A stretch of DNA of 23,196 nt from Acidobacteriota bacterium (GTDB lineage Bacteria > Acidobacteriota > Terriglobia > UBA7540). Below, piece after piece: positions 1-8,717 of this stretch (its first letter is position 1; every line of letters starts with the position of its first letter). The notes beneath the pieces were generated by a model. It saw only the letters and a program-made list of their open reading frames with translations, had not been told where the DNA came from and did not search any database. The DNA is taken from positions 1 through 23,196 of the forward strand of contig PLWR01000718.1 in the NCBI GenBank assembly GCA_003165615.1, written 5' to 3'. Position numbers and translations under genes: made by a program.

Positions 1-9
1 GTTGAGGAA

Positions 10-1065
10 ATGAAGAGCGGCAAAGCTATCGCGTCGCAATCCATCGAAGTCTCCCAGACCGGCGACGTGGGTACAGCCCGGCAGGCGGGCAAGGCCATCG
101 CCCAAGCGCTGGGTTTCGGCGTGAGGGAAAGGGAAGAAGTGGTGATTGTGGTGAGCGAACTGGCTTCCAACCTTCTGAAACACGCCGGTCGAGGCACGTT
201 GACGCTCATCCCCATTCGCGAGAGCGAGCGGGCCGGAATTCAGATCGAGTGCGTCGACAACGGCCCCGGAATCAATAATGTAGAGCAGGCCATCACCGAT
301 GGGTTTTCGACCGCTGGCAGCCTGGGCTACGGCCTGGGGGCGGTCAATCGGCTTATGGACGACCTGGCTATCTCCTCGCGGGGCCAGGGAGGGAAGGGGA
401 CGCGCATTGTCTGCCAGCGCTGGAGATCGGTGAACAATCCCGCTGTCAAGCCCTGCCCCCTGGACCTTGGCGCGGCTACCCGACCCCACCCGTCGATGGA
501 GAAAAATGGCGATGCTTTCGTTCTGGAAAGGTGGGGTGAAAGCGCTCTGGTGGGGGTGATTGACGGAGTAGGCCACGGGCAATTCGCGTTTCAGGCGGCG
601 CGGGAGGCCAAACTCTTCGTCGAGAGCCACTTTGACCGGCCTCTGGACACTCTTTTCTGCGGCGTGGGTCGAGCTTGTCGTGGAACACAGGGAGTGGTGA
701 TGGCATTGGCCCGGTTCGACTGGGGAAGCGAGAGGCTCACGTTTGCCAGTGTCGGCAACATCGAATCTCGCGTGTTTGCCTGTCCACTAAAAATGAACTT
801 TATTGTGCGGCGCGGTTTGATCGGGCTGAACGCTCCCAATCCGGTCGTGACAGAGCACCGCTGGGCGCCGAGCCAGGTGATGGTGATGCACTCGGACGGT
901 GTTTCAAGCCGTTGGGAATGGGAAGATTATCCCGAGTTCCGGGGCGCGTCCGCCGTCAGTGCCGCCGAGCAATTGTTACACCGTCAGGCAAGGGACAACG
1001 ACGATGCGACGGTGCTGGTTGTAAAAGGGGCCCAGCCGCCCGGACAAATAGCGAAGGACCGGTGA
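10..1065 (+). CDS. RsbT-like serine kinase fused to RsbX/SpoIIE-like phosphatase
   Basis: The 351-residue protein joins two halves of a partner-switching module. Residues ~10-140 form a GHKL ATPase of the RsbT/RsbW type: ELASNLLKHAG (N box), DNGPGI (G1) and GFSTAGSLGYGLG (G2). Residues ~160-340 resemble a PP2C/SpoIIE-type phosphatase, with the metal-binding motifs DGVGHG, HSDGVSS and DNDDATVLVV. In known stressosome-like systems, RsbT-type kinases phosphorylate STAS proteins and RsbX-type phosphatases reverse this; that role here is inferred. The ATG follows TTGAGGAA, and a TGA at 3-5 could be the end of an overlapping upstream gene, such as an RsbS or RsbT homologue outside the window. The histidine kinase starts 47 bases downstream, so co-transcription is likely. 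No membrane segment is visible. Confidence 0.85.
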   Translation: MKSGKAIASQSIEVSQTGDVGTARQAGKAIAQALGFGVREREEVVIVVSELASNLLKHAGRGTLTLIPIRESERAGIQIECVDNGPGINNVEQAITDGFSTAGSLGYGLGAVNRLMDDLAISSRGQGGKGTRIVCQRWRSVNNPAVKPCPLDLGAATRPHPSMEKNGDAFVLERWGESALVGVIDGVGHGQFAFQAAREAKLFVESHFDRPLDTLFCGVGRACRGTQGVVMALARFDWGSERLTFASVGNIESRVFACPLKMNFIVRRGLIGLNAPNPVVTEHRWAPSQVMVMHSDGVSSRWEWEDYPEFRGASAVSAAEQLLHRQARDNDDATVLVVKGAQPPGQIAKDR

Positions 1066-1112
1066 ACTTTAGCGGGCGCCCGCCGGCACTCGCGTTCCGG
1101 CCCAGAGGACCT

Positions 1113-2120
1113 ATGAACGACAGCGCGACAACCGAAATCCTTGCGGACCCCTATGAGACGATCCGCATGCTCCAGAAGGAACTGGAGGAGACGAACAGGG
1201 GGTTGGTGGCCTTGACCCTGGAATTGGAACAGCGCGTGGATGCCCGCACGGCGGAACTGCAGGCGGCGCACCGGGAGCTGCAAGCAACCAATTCCGAATT
1301 ACTTCAGTCGACGCTGGAACTGGAAGAGCGCGTGACGATGCGGACGGAAGAGATCCACAAGCTCAACGAGCAACTGGAGTCGCGCGTGAGGAAACGGACG
1401 GGCGAATTGCAGGCTGCCAACGAGGAGCTGGAAGCCTTTTCATACTCCGTCTCGCACGACCTGCGCGCGCCCCTGCGCCACATTGACGGGTTTTCAAAGT
1501 TGCTCGTCGAAGAGCATCAGACCGAGCTTTCCCCTGATGCCCAAGAATACGTCGCCACGATCCGCGACTCGGTCCTCCAAATGGAGATGCTGATTGATGA
1601 CTTGCTCAATCTGGGGCGTGTAGGGCGAAAGCAACTGAGCATCGAGGTTACTGGATTGAACTCCCTCGTGGAAGAGGTCAAGACGGAATTAAACCGCGCC
1701 AACCCCGATCGCGTGATTGAGTGGAAGGTTGAGACGCTGCCCTTCGTCGAGTGCGATCCCGGTTTGATGAAACAGGTTTTCGTCAATCTGCTTTCCAACG
1801 CCGTCAAATTTACTCGCCCGCGGAAAGTCGCCGTCATTGAAGTGGGAGCGGTCGGTCAAGACGAGCACGCAATTGTCCACGTGCGTGATAATGGCGTGGG
1901 CTTCAGCATGAAGTACGCCAGCAAACTCTTCGGCGTGTTTCAGCGCTTGCACCGGAGCGAGGATTTCGAAGGCACCGGCGTGGGCCTGGCAACTGTTCAG
2001 CGCATTATTCGTAAACACGGAGGGCGCGTTTGGGCAGAGGCAGAACTCGATAAGGGCGCGACATTCTATTTCATCCTGGGATCGCCGGACGATCCCCCAA
2101 CCGGAAAAGCGGGTAATTGA
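1113..2120 (+). CDS. Cytosolic sensor histidine kinase with repeated signalling helix
   Basis: This is a 335-residue kinase without a membrane segment or PAS/GAF domain. Residues ~15-108 are a long coiled coil containing three related units (LELEQRVDARTAELQ, LELEERVTMRTEEIH, QLESRVRKRTGELQ). A HisKA domain follows with the H box SYSVSHDLRAPLRH (His115). The HATPase has an N box (LLSNAVKF), a G1 box (DNGVGF) and a G2 box (EGTGVGLATVQRI). The ATG at 1113 is chosen because GAGG lies four bases upstream and the domain begins there. The frame stays open upstream to 675, but only as an antisense-like overlap with the phosphatase gene. The likely partner is the Rcp1-like regulator at 2268. With no sensor of its own, the kinase may take input from the preceding RsbT/phosphatase protein (inference). 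Confidence 0.9.
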   Translation: MNDSATTEILADPYETIRMLQKELEETNRGLVALTLELEQRVDARTAELQAAHRELQATNSELLQSTLELEERVTMRTEEIHKLNEQLESRVRKRTGELQAANEELEAFSYSVSHDLRAPLRHIDGFSKLLVEEHQTELSPDAQEYVATIRDSVLQMEMLIDDLLNLGRVGRKQLSIEVTGLNSLVEEVKTELNRANPDRVIEWKVETLPFVECDPGLMKQVFVNLLSNAVKFTRPRKVAVIEVGAVGQDEHAIVHVRDNGVGFSMKYASKLFGVFQRLHRSEDFEGTGVGLATVQRIIRKHGGRVWAEAELDKGATFYFILGSPDDPPTGKAGN

Positions 2121-2215
2121 TGTAGCGGCGGTCTCTGACCGCCGTTGGGAAATTGCAGCGGGTTGTGTTCCCCGAAGGGGAGGCCCGAATTCGGCGGTCG
2201 GAGACCGCCGCTACA
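2121..2215. repeat. Paired REP-like palindrome (BIME-like), copy 1
   Basis: Two 24-base arms (2121-2144 and 2192-2215) are inverted repeats of each other with one mismatch. Each begins TGTAGCGGCGGTC when read inward. Each arm is itself a hairpin with an 8-bp stem (CGGCGGTC/GACCGCCG) and a three-base loop. The 47-base spacer carries a small CCCCGAAGGGG hairpin. The element begins on the base after the kinase stop codon. This matches the head-to-head layout of bacterial interspersed mosaic elements. It could protect the mRNA 3' end or attenuate read-through into the regulator at 2268. Confidence 0.85.
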
Positions 2216-2267
2216 AGAACCAAACTGACCCACTACCGGAAATAGGGAAAGACTCAGGAGGTAACCC

Positions 2268-2726
2268 ATGACCCCAGAGAATCCGCAAATTCTCCTCGTC
2301 GAAGATAATCCCAAGGATGTCAAACTGACTCTGCACGCTTTGCACGATGAAAAGCTTGCCAATACCATCCAGGTGGCGCGTGATGGGGAAGAAGCGCTCG
2401 ACTTTCTTTTCTGCCGGGGCGAATTCGCCAGCCGCAGCTTTGACCACCCGCCCCGACTGGTGCTTCTGGACATAAAACTTCCCAAGGTGGATGGCCTGGA
2501 AGTCCTGCGCGCGGTGAAGGGCGACCCGCGTACACAGGCGATTCCGGTGGTCGTGCTCACCTCCTCGCACGAAGAGAGTGACTTGGTAAAGAGCTATAAG
2601 CTGGGCGTCAACGCCTACATCCAGAAGCCCGTGGATTTCGATTCCTTCCGCCAAGCAATCAAGCACCTGGGGTTGTTCTGGCTGGTGGTCAATGCGCCTC
2701 CACCCCCTTCGGCTTTTATTCCCTGA
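2268..2726 (+). CDS. Rcp1-like single-domain response regulator
   Basis: This 152-residue protein is one receiver domain. It has the acidic pocket LLVEDN, the phosphoacceptor Asp in LVLLDIKLPKVDG, a Thr/Ser switch in VVVLTSS and the conserved Lys in AYIQKPVD. The tail LGLFWLVVNAPPPP is typical of the Rcp1 group that pairs with phytochrome-type kinases. There is no output domain, so it probably acts by protein contact or phosphotransfer. A strong AGGAGGT lies seven bases before the ATG. The gene lies between two paired palindromes, 147 bases after the histidine kinase that is its probable partner. Confidence 0.92.
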   Translation: MTPENPQILLVEDNPKDVKLTLHALHDEKLANTIQVARDGEEALDFLFCRGEFASRSFDHPPRLVLLDIKLPKVDGLEVLRAVKGDPRTQAIPVVVLTSSHEESDLVKSYKLGVNAYIQKPVDFDSFRQAIKHLGLFWLVVNAPPPPSAFIP

Positions 2727-2758
2727 AAGGGTCTTGGTGGAGCCGGTAGTGGGCGCGC

Positions 2759-2862
2759 TGTAGCGGCGATCTCTGATCGCCGTCAGCAATTTGTTTGCAG
2801 CGGTCGCCGTTGGGGAATTCGGTGCTCCCCGCACTGCGGGGTAAACTCCGACCGCCGCTACA
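2759..2862. repeat. Paired REP-like palindrome (BIME-like), copy 2
   Basis: The left arm (2759-2782) begins TGTAGCGGCGATC and folds as GGCGATC-TCT-GATCGCC. The right end (2846-2862) reads inward as TGTAGCGGCGGTC, the same terminus as copy 1. The inner part differs and holds a CCCCGC-ACT-GCGGGG hairpin (2827-2841). In the left arm, paired changes (GGTC to GATC, and GACC to GATC) keep the stem intact, which suggests selection on the hairpin. It separates the Rcp1-like gene from the hybrid kinase gene. Confidence 0.8.
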
Positions 2863-2903
2863 AATACCGGTACGCGCTCAGGCTCTGGAAGGTGAGGTGT
2901 ACT

Positions 2904-5900
2904 ATGGACTCAAAAAGCACAGATGGCATAACCGTCTCTCCGCCCCCCCTGCGGGTACTGATCCTTGAGGATAACCCGCGCGACGCGAAGCTCACAGCGA
3001 GCGTACTCGAGAGCCAGGGGTGCAAGGTGCAATTCGATGTCACGGACTCGCAGGAGGTTTTCCGGGAGCGCCTGGAAAAGGCTGAGTACGATGTGATCGT
3101 CTCAGATTTCAACCTCCGCGATTGGACGGCGATGGATGCCCTGGAGATTCTGAAGTGCTCGGGAAAGGATGTTCCGCTCATCGTTGTGACGGGTTCTCTG
3201 GGTGATGAGGCTTCGGTGGAATGCATTAAGCAGGGCGCGGCGGACTTTGTCCTGAAGGACCGGCCGGCGCGACTGCCCACCGCCGTCCAGCGGGCGCTGG
3301 AGGAGAAACGCCTCCGCACCCAAAACAAGCAGGCACTCGAAGTCAACTCCCGCCTGGCCGCCATTGTGGAGTCATCGGATGCCGCCATTCTCAGTATTAC
3401 GCGCGAAGGGCTGATCGACACTTGGAATGCCGCCGCGGAGCGTATGTATGGGTACACCGAAGAGGAGATCCAGGGAAAGCACTTTTCTGTTTTTATCCCA
3501 GAGGCCCGACGAGGCGAGATGGCCGCCAACGAAGAAAGGCTCTTTCGTGGCGAACCGCTCGCCCATTATGAGCTTGAGAACATACGGAAGGACGGATCGG
3601 TATTTCCAGTGTCGCTGACCATTTCTCCCATTAAGGATGCTACGGGTTTTGTAACCGGAGTATCGATTATCGGGCGCGACATCACCGAGCGCAAGCGGGC
3701 GGAAGAGGCGCTGATTGAGGAAAGGCATCTCCTCCACACCCTCATGGACAATATCCCCGACTTGATCTACTTCAAGGATCGCGAGAGCCACTTTACCTGG
3801 ATTAATAAGGCGCTCGCGAGAGAATATGGGTTGAGCGACCCTGCCCAAGCTGTCGGCAAGACCGACCTCGACTTCTATGCCGCAAAAAACGCCAAAACGT
3901 TCCAGAAGGATGAGGAGGAAATAATCAGGACGGGCCAGCCGATAGTGGGCCAGGAGGAGAAGGAAAGCTGGCCGGATGGCCATGCAACCTGGGTCTCGAC
4001 CACCAAGATGCCCCTGCGTGACGCCAACGGGAACATCAGCGGGACTTTCGGTGTCTCCCGCGACCTTACCGAGCGCAAGCGGGCGGAAGATGAACTGTAC
4101 CAATCGCGGCAGATGCTCAAATCCATCCTGGATACCATTCCCCAACGCGTCTTCTGGAAGGACCGGAACATCGTGTATTTAGGCTGTAATAAGGCCTTGG
4201 CGATTGATGCGGGGTTGAAAGACCCGGCGGAAATCATCGGCAAGAATGATTATGAGCTTGCTTGGAGAGAAACGGCCGAAGATTACCGCGCCGATGACAA
4301 GCTGGTGATGGAGCAGGACGCCCCGCGGCTCGACTACGAGGAAATACAAAACAAGCCGGATGGAAGCCTGATATGGCTCCGCACCAGCAAACTGCCGCTG
4401 CATGACCAGGAAGGCAAAGTGATCGGGATGCTAGGAACTTATGAAGACATCACCGAGCGCAAGCGGGCAGAGGCGGAACGCACACGATTGATAACCGCCA
4501 TCGAGCAGTCCGCGGAAGCAGTCGTGATTACTGATACCAAGGGAGTCATCGAGTATGTCAACCCGGCTTTTACTTGGATCACCGGGTATAGTCGCGAAGA
4601 GGCTCTGGGTCAGAATACCAGGATGCTAAAATCGGGCAAACAGGACCCGGGCTTTTACCAACAGCTTTGGGCAACCGTTCTTAAAGGGGAAGTCTGGCAT
4701 GGCGAACTTATCAACCAACGGAAAGACGGGAAGCTTTACACCGAAGAAATGAACATCACCCCGGTGCGGGATGCGCGGGGCAAAGTCACTCACTTCATTG
4801 CCACAAAGCAGGATGTGACGGAACGCAAGAGTCTGGAAATGCAGGTTCGTCAGGCGGCGAAGATGGAGGCAGTCGGCAGGTTGGCCGGTGGGGTAGCCCA
4901 CGATTTCAACAACCTCCTGACTATTATTAATGGGTATTCAGAGATCCTCCTGGAAAAGTTTGCACCTGACAGCAGCGTGAGCATTCAGCTTAGAGAGATT
5001 AATAATGCCGGGGAACGTGCCGCTTCTCTCACCCGTCAATTGTTGGCCTTTAGCCGCCGCCAAGTGCTGGCTCCTCAGGTGCTCGACCTGAATGGCGTGG
5101 TTTCCAATCTGGAGAAAATGTTAAGGAGGTTGATCGGGGAAGACGTCGAGCTGCGCACAGTTCTTCACCCCTCGTTGGGCCGGGTGCAGGCCGACCCGGG
5201 GCAGATCGAACAAGTCATCATGAATCTGGTCGTGAACGCCCGCGATGCCATGCCCTCAGGAGGGTGTCTCACGATTGAAACAAGCAACGTGGAGCTGGAT
5301 GAAACCTACGCTCGCAACCACGTGATGGTGAAGCCGGGTCCTCACGTTTTGCTGGCAGTTGGTGATACGGGGATGGGAATGGCCCCGGAGACGAAAGTGC
5401 ACATTTTCGAGCCCTTCTTTACCACCAAGGAACAGGGCAAGGGAACGGGCTTGGGACTGGCGACCGTGTATGGGATTGTCCAACAATCGGGCGGCAGTAT
5501 CTGGGTGTACAGCGAACTCGGTCAGGGGACTGTCTTCAAAATATACTTTCCCATCATAAGTGAAAGTCCAGCAGCGAGCAGGCTGCCAAAAACGGAAACG
5601 GATTCAGCCTCAGGGTCGGAGACGATCCTGGTGGTAGAAGATGAGGAAGGCGTGCGCTCTTTGGTTCACTTGGCACTAGTATCGTCGGGATACACGGTTC
5701 TGGAAACAAAGGATGGGGAAAGCGCCCTGGCAACCTGCGCAAACCATGCCGGACCCATTCATCTGCTGGTGACCGACGTGGTGATGCCGCAAATGTCCGG
5801 TCCCAAGGTGGCGGAAAAAGTCGCCGCCCTACGCCCCGGCATCAAAGTCCTCTACATGTCTGGATATACAGACGATGCCGTTGTGCACCACGGAGTTCTT

Positions 5901-6062
5901 AGCCACGACATGCCGTTCATCCAGAAACCGTTCTCGCCCTTAGCATTACGCAAAAAGATTCGGGAGGTTCTGGGGGAAAAGCGAGAAGGAGGCCTTCGGG
6001 CAGAAGAGGCCTTCACTCCTAATGCCCTGGCTCGCGAGGTTCGTGAGGCTCTGGGTTCGTAA
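2904..6062 (+). CDS. Soluble hybrid histidine kinase, REC-PAS4-HisKA-HATPase-REC
   Basis: The protein has 1052 residues and no membrane segment. In order: a receiver (~14-130, Asp68 in VIVSDFNLRDW, Lys in FVLKDR); four PAS domains (~145-260, 268-388, 394-516, 524-645), separated by [15 protein letters not shown] linkers; HisKA with [11 protein letters not shown] (His666); HATPase with NLVVNARDAM, GDTGMGM and [11 protein letters not shown]; and a C-terminal receiver (~905-1025, Asp958 in LLVTDVVMP, Lys in FIQKPFSP). The ATG at 2904 is preferred over an in-frame GTG at 2892 because GGTGAGG precedes it. The sigma-54 activator at 6158 starts 95 bases downstream and is its likely target. The C-terminus is odd: the last receiver helix appears twice (PFSPLALRKKIREVLG, then AFTPNALAREVREALG). 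Confidence 0.93.
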   Translation: MDSKSTDGITVSPPPLRVLILEDNPRDAKLTASVLESQGCKVQFDVTDSQEVFRERLEKAEYDVIVSDFNLRDWTAMDALEILKCSGKDVPLIVVTGSLGDEASVECIKQGAADFVLKDRPARLPTAVQRALEEKRLRTQNKQALEVNSRLAAIVESSDAAILSITREGLIDTWNAAAERMYGYTEEEIQGKHFSVFIPEARRGEMAANEERLFRGEPLAHYELENIRKDGSVFPVSLTISPIKDATGFVTGVSIIGRDITERKRAEEALIEERHLLHTLMDNIPDLIYFKDRESHFTWINKALAREYGLSDPAQAVGKTDLDFYAAKNAKTFQKDEEEIIRTGQPIVGQEEKESWPDGHATWVSTTKMPLRDANGNISGTFGVSRDLTERKRAEDELYQSRQMLKSILDTIPQRVFWKDRNIVYLGCNKALAIDAGLKDPAEIIGKNDYELAWRETAEDYRADDKLVMEQDAPRLDYEEIQNKPDGSLIWLRTSKLPLHDQEGKVIGMLGTYEDITERKRAEAERTRLITAIEQSAEAVVITDTKGVIEYVNPAFTWITGYSREEALGQNTRMLKSGKQDPGFYQQLWATVLKGEVWHGELINQRKDGKLYTEEMNITPVRDARGKVTHFIATKQDVTERKSLEMQVRQAAKMEAVGRLAGGVAHDFNNLLTIINGYSEILLEKFAPDSSVSIQLREINNAGERAASLTRQLLAFSRRQVLAPQVLDLNGVVSNLEKMLRRLIGEDVELRTVLHPSLGRVQADPGQIEQVIMNLVVNARDAMPSGGCLTIETSNVELDETYARNHVMVKPGPHVLLAVGDTGMGMAPETKVHIFEPFFTTKEQGKGTGLGLATVYGIVQQSGGSIWVYSELGQGTVFKIYFPIISESPAASRLPKTETDSASGSETILVVEDEEGVRSLVHLALVSSGYTVLETKDGESALATCANHAGPIHLLVTDVVMPQMSGPKVAEKVAALRPGIKVLYMSGYTDDAVVHHGVLSHDMPFIQKPFSPLALRKKIREVLGEKREGGLRAEEAFTPNALAREVREALGS

Positions 6063-6157
6063 ATGCCCAGTGGGGGAATCGTTGAATCGCCCCCGGCGGG
6101 TGACTGGATTTCAGTAAAGCGCCCCATATGAATTATTGGTTGTTAGGAGTGTAATCA

Positions 6158-7612
6158 ATGGCAGACGAAAACCTGGCAGACATTCACCGAACACTATCTG
6201 CAAATGGGGCGAGCAAGTTCACCAACCCTTTGCCTCAGCTTATGATTTTAGCCATCGATGAGGATGAGGGGATGATTAGGTTCTACCAGTCCGTCTTAGG
6301 CGGGGATGGTGTACGTGTGGAAGGCTCGGTGGACCCTATCCGGGGATTGAAATTGGTCGACGCTCTCAGTCCCGCTCTGGTCCTTTTGGATCTAAACATG
6401 CCGGGATTTGATGGCATGGAGGTTCTGCGCCGCATCAAGGAGCGCAACCCGGATACGCATGTCGTAATAGTGACCGGACAGTATTCCATCGAAGCCGCTG
6501 TGACGGCCATCCAGAAAGGCGCCGCGGACTTTGTCTGCAAACCCATCAGCGCGGAAAAACTCCGGAAATTGGCTAAAGATGCCAGGGAACTTTTCGACCT
6601 TGAGCAAAAGGGAGAGGCGCTGGAACGCCAGCTCATGGAGGCTTTCAGCCTGGAAGGCATGATCGGGCGGAGCCCGCGAATGCTGGAGATTTTCGATCTG
6701 ATTCGGCGCGTTGCGCCGCACATGCGGACCGTCGTCGTAACTGGGGAGACGGGAACGGGCAAGGAACTAGTGGCGCGGGCGCTTCATGCCATGGGTCCCC
6801 GCGCCAAGCAGCGTCTTGCCGTGTTCAACTGCAGTGCACTGGTGGACACCCTGGTTGAAAGCCAGTTGTTTGGTCACCGCCGCGGCGCCTTTACCGGGGC
6901 GGTAGACGATCAGGTCGGACTCTTTGAATGGGCCAACGGGGGAATTGTCTTCCTGGACGAAATCGCAGAATTGAGCCCCGCCGCCCAATCGAAGCTCTTA
7001 CGTGTGCTGGAGAATGGAGAAGTCCAGAAGTTGGGATCCCCGCAACCCGCACGAGTCGACGTACAAGTAGTGGCTGCCACAAACCGCGATCTTAAAGTTG
7101 AGATGGAAGCCGGACGGTTTCGCTCTGACCTTTGGTACCGCCTGAACATGATCCAGATTCATCTGCCTCCCTTGCGGGAGCGGAGAGAAGACATTGTGCT
7201 GCTGGCGCGGCAGTTCATGGCGGCATTTGCCAAGAAACTTAAAAAGGATATTCGTAAGATCTCGCGTCGAGCAGAGGGAGCCCTGGTCACTTACCCCTGG
7301 CCTGGAAATATAAGGGAATTAGAGAACGTCATTGGCAGGGCCTGCATGCTGACTCAAAGCAAAATAATTGACATTGAAGATCTTCCCGAGATGGTGCGAG
7401 ATCAATATCTTGCCAACCCGTCATCGACTACGACTCTCGAGGAAGCGGAGAAACACGCACTCATCCGCGCACTCGCCGCAGACAAAAGCAAGGCCCTTAC
7501 CGCCCGTATGCTGAACATCAGCCGTTCGCGGCTCTATCGACTTATGGAGAAGTACGGGTTGGCCGAGGGTCGAGGTGACAAAGAAGGTTGGCTGGAAGCG
7601 GGCGGAGGTTAA
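6158..7612 (+). CDS. NtrC-family sigma-54-dependent response regulator (copy 1)
   Basis: This 484-residue activator has a receiver (~28-140; Asp78 in LLDLNMPG, Lys128 in FVCKPIS). Its acidic pocket reads AIDEDEG. The AAA+ domain (~165-400) has Walker A GETGTGKE (196-203), the sigma-54 contact loop GAFTGA (243-248) and Walker B IVFLDE (263-268). A Fis-type helix-turn-helix lies at ~432-470 (ALTARMLNISRSRLYRLMEKYGL). All catalytic elements look intact. The ATG has TTAGGAG upstream. Position directly after the hybrid kinase at 2904 suggests phosphorylation by it. A close paralogue lies at 9442. No clear -24/-12 promoter (GG-N10-GC with TGGCAC/TTGC character) was found in the intergenic regions, so its targets may be elsewhere. 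Confidence 0.95.
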   Translation: MADENLADIHRTLSANGASKFTNPLPQLMILAIDEDEGMIRFYQSVLGGDGVRVEGSVDPIRGLKLVDALSPALVLLDLNMPGFDGMEVLRRIKERNPDTHVVIVTGQYSIEAAVTAIQKGAADFVCKPISAEKLRKLAKDARELFDLEQKGEALERQLMEAFSLEGMIGRSPRMLEIFDLIRRVAPHMRTVVVTGETGTGKELVARALHAMGPRAKQRLAVFNCSALVDTLVESQLFGHRRGAFTGAVDDQVGLFEWANGGIVFLDEIAELSPAAQSKLLRVLENGEVQKLGSPQPARVDVQVVAATNRDLKVEMEAGRFRSDLWYRLNMIQIHLPPLRERREDIVLLARQFMAAFAKKLKKDIRKISRRAEGALVTYPWPGNIRELENVIGRACMLTQSKIIDIEDLPEMVRDQYLANPSSTTTLEEAEKHALIRALAADKSKALTARMLNISRSRLYRLMEKYGLAEGRGDKEGWLEAGGG

Positions 7613-7659
7613 ATACTCTCCCGCGCGCGCCGGAAATTGTCTGCCACCAAAACTCAATC

Positions 7660-7990
7660 CCTCATCAAGCTCCTCCCTGACATTCTATTTTTTGCCTCGA
7701 TTTGGGACATCTCATACACAGCAAAACACTTTCCGGACAGCATTTTTCTCTTTCCGGAACGCGCACCCGTAACTTACTGAAATGAAAGACCTGAAAGTCT
7801 GCAGGGCAGCCCGATTTGGAAGCGGTCGTGCTCTTAAGGGGGATATTGGAGTTCATGAATTTGAGTCGTTCACCTGAAGAGCGGACGATCGGCCCCAGAG
7901 CATAAAGGAGAAAAAGACCATGCAAGTATTTGACCAGGTTGACCCAAGTGGCTTAGAGCGACGCGAGTTGCAATTATGGATACTGGCGCT
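7660..7990 (+). repeat. Triplicated leader unit, copy A
   Basis: The gene-free stretch 7613-7919 and the first ~20 codons of the following gene are homologous to 21345-21700 (copy B) and 22735-23100 (copy C). Shared landmarks, in order, are TGCCTCGATTTG (7693), ACACTTTCCGGACA (~7726), a stretch ending ACTGAAATGAAAG (~7776), CGTGCTCTTA (~7826), GGAGTTCATGAA (~7848), GTCGTTC (~7865), and the coding start ending CGCGAGTTGCA (~7962). Here the hairpin in the first landmark is partly lost. Copy A is the only one of the three with a working ATG in frame. Edges are approximate. Confidence 0.75.
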
Positions 7991-8699
7991 TACCGTGATT
8001 CTAGTCCTGGCAGTGGGTGTCGCCTTGCTAATGTACCCCTCAGTGTATTCCCACCCGGTAAATCTCACCGGCTTCCCTGCGCGCGCCATCTTTTTCGGGT
8101 TTTGCGGGTTTTCGGCGCTGGTAGTGGGTTACTTTGTAGACCGCCAAGTGGTCATTCGCCACTTGCGCACGGAACTGGAAAAGGAAAAATGCCAAATTTC
8201 ACGGATTCGCCAGGAGGCAAGCGCCAATCTGTTGACGACGCTTCCGGGGTTCGATGTTTTCCGCGACCGCCTGACTATGGAACACCGCCGCGCTTTGACC
8301 ACTCATCAACCCCTTTCCTTGTTGGCGGTGGAGCTAAAGCCTTCGCGCGATCTCAGTGTATCGGGGGAGACCGAGACCGCCTTCGGGGATGCGGCAAAAA
8401 CCCTGATGCGCAAGCTGCGCGGCGAAGACTCCATCTACTTGTTTGCGCCGGGAGTCTTCGGGATCCTTCTTCCCTCAGTCTCCGCCAGCGGCGCCAACGT
8501 CGTTCGTGACCGCATAATGGAGGGACTCCACGATGCCGCCGGCACCAGTAGCCGTTTCTCGTTCGCTGTCAGTGTGGTCAACTTCCCTGAGCACGTCGCC
8601 ACCGCCAGGGAGATCGAGGAATTCTTGCAGAATCTTCTTCCCCGCAGCGCCAGCAAGGATTCGAACTCGGAATTGGTGAAACCCTTATTTGGAACTTAG
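7920..8699 (+). CDS. Membrane protein with degenerate GGDEF domain
   Basis: This 259-residue protein has two membrane helices (~19-40 and 54-74) and a short connecting helix. A GGDEF-like fold follows at ~100-245. The entry motif reads NLLTTLPGFDVF instead of DxLTxLxNRxxF. The signature position reads LRGEDSIYLFAPGVFGILLP, with APGVF (176-180) where GG(D/E)EF belongs. The metal- and GTP-binding residues are therefore absent, and cyclase activity is not expected. It may bind nucleotide or act as a scaffold (inference). The ATG follows AAAGGAG. Its promoter and leader are copy A of a unit found twice more in the window, in both cases with the head of this gene broken. Confidence 0.75.
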   Translation: MQVFDQVDPSGLERRELQLWILALTVILVLAVGVALLMYPSVYSHPVNLTGFPARAIFFGFCGFSALVVGYFVDRQVVIRHLRTELEKEKCQISRIRQEASANLLTTLPGFDVFRDRLTMEHRRALTTHQPLSLLAVELKPSRDLSVSGETETAFGDAAKTLMRKLRGEDSIYLFAPGVFGILLPSVSASGANVVRDRIMEGLHDAAGTSSRFSFAVSVVNFPEHVATAREIEEFLQNLLPRSASKDSNSELVKPLFGT

Positions 8700-8717
8700 C
8701 GGGCAAACACGTGGCCA

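Noticed and set aside
675..1112. Upstream extension of the histidine kinase frame
   Set aside because: It lies inside the phosphatase gene in another frame, is Arg/Gly-rich without family likeness, and ATG 1113 has its own ribosome site.
2211..2834. Long minus-strand open frame over the Rcp1-like gene
   Set aside because: It is a shadow of the receiver gene and the palindromes; the product matches no family, and the plus-strand gene has all receiver residues.
6070..6094. GGGGG/CCCCC hairpin after the 2904 kinase as terminator
   Set aside because: Only five GC pairs with a 13-base loop and no T run.
6063..6157. Sigma-54 promoter upstream of the first activator
   Set aside because: No GG-N10-GC pair with TGGCAC/TTGC character was found here or in the other intergenic regions I read.
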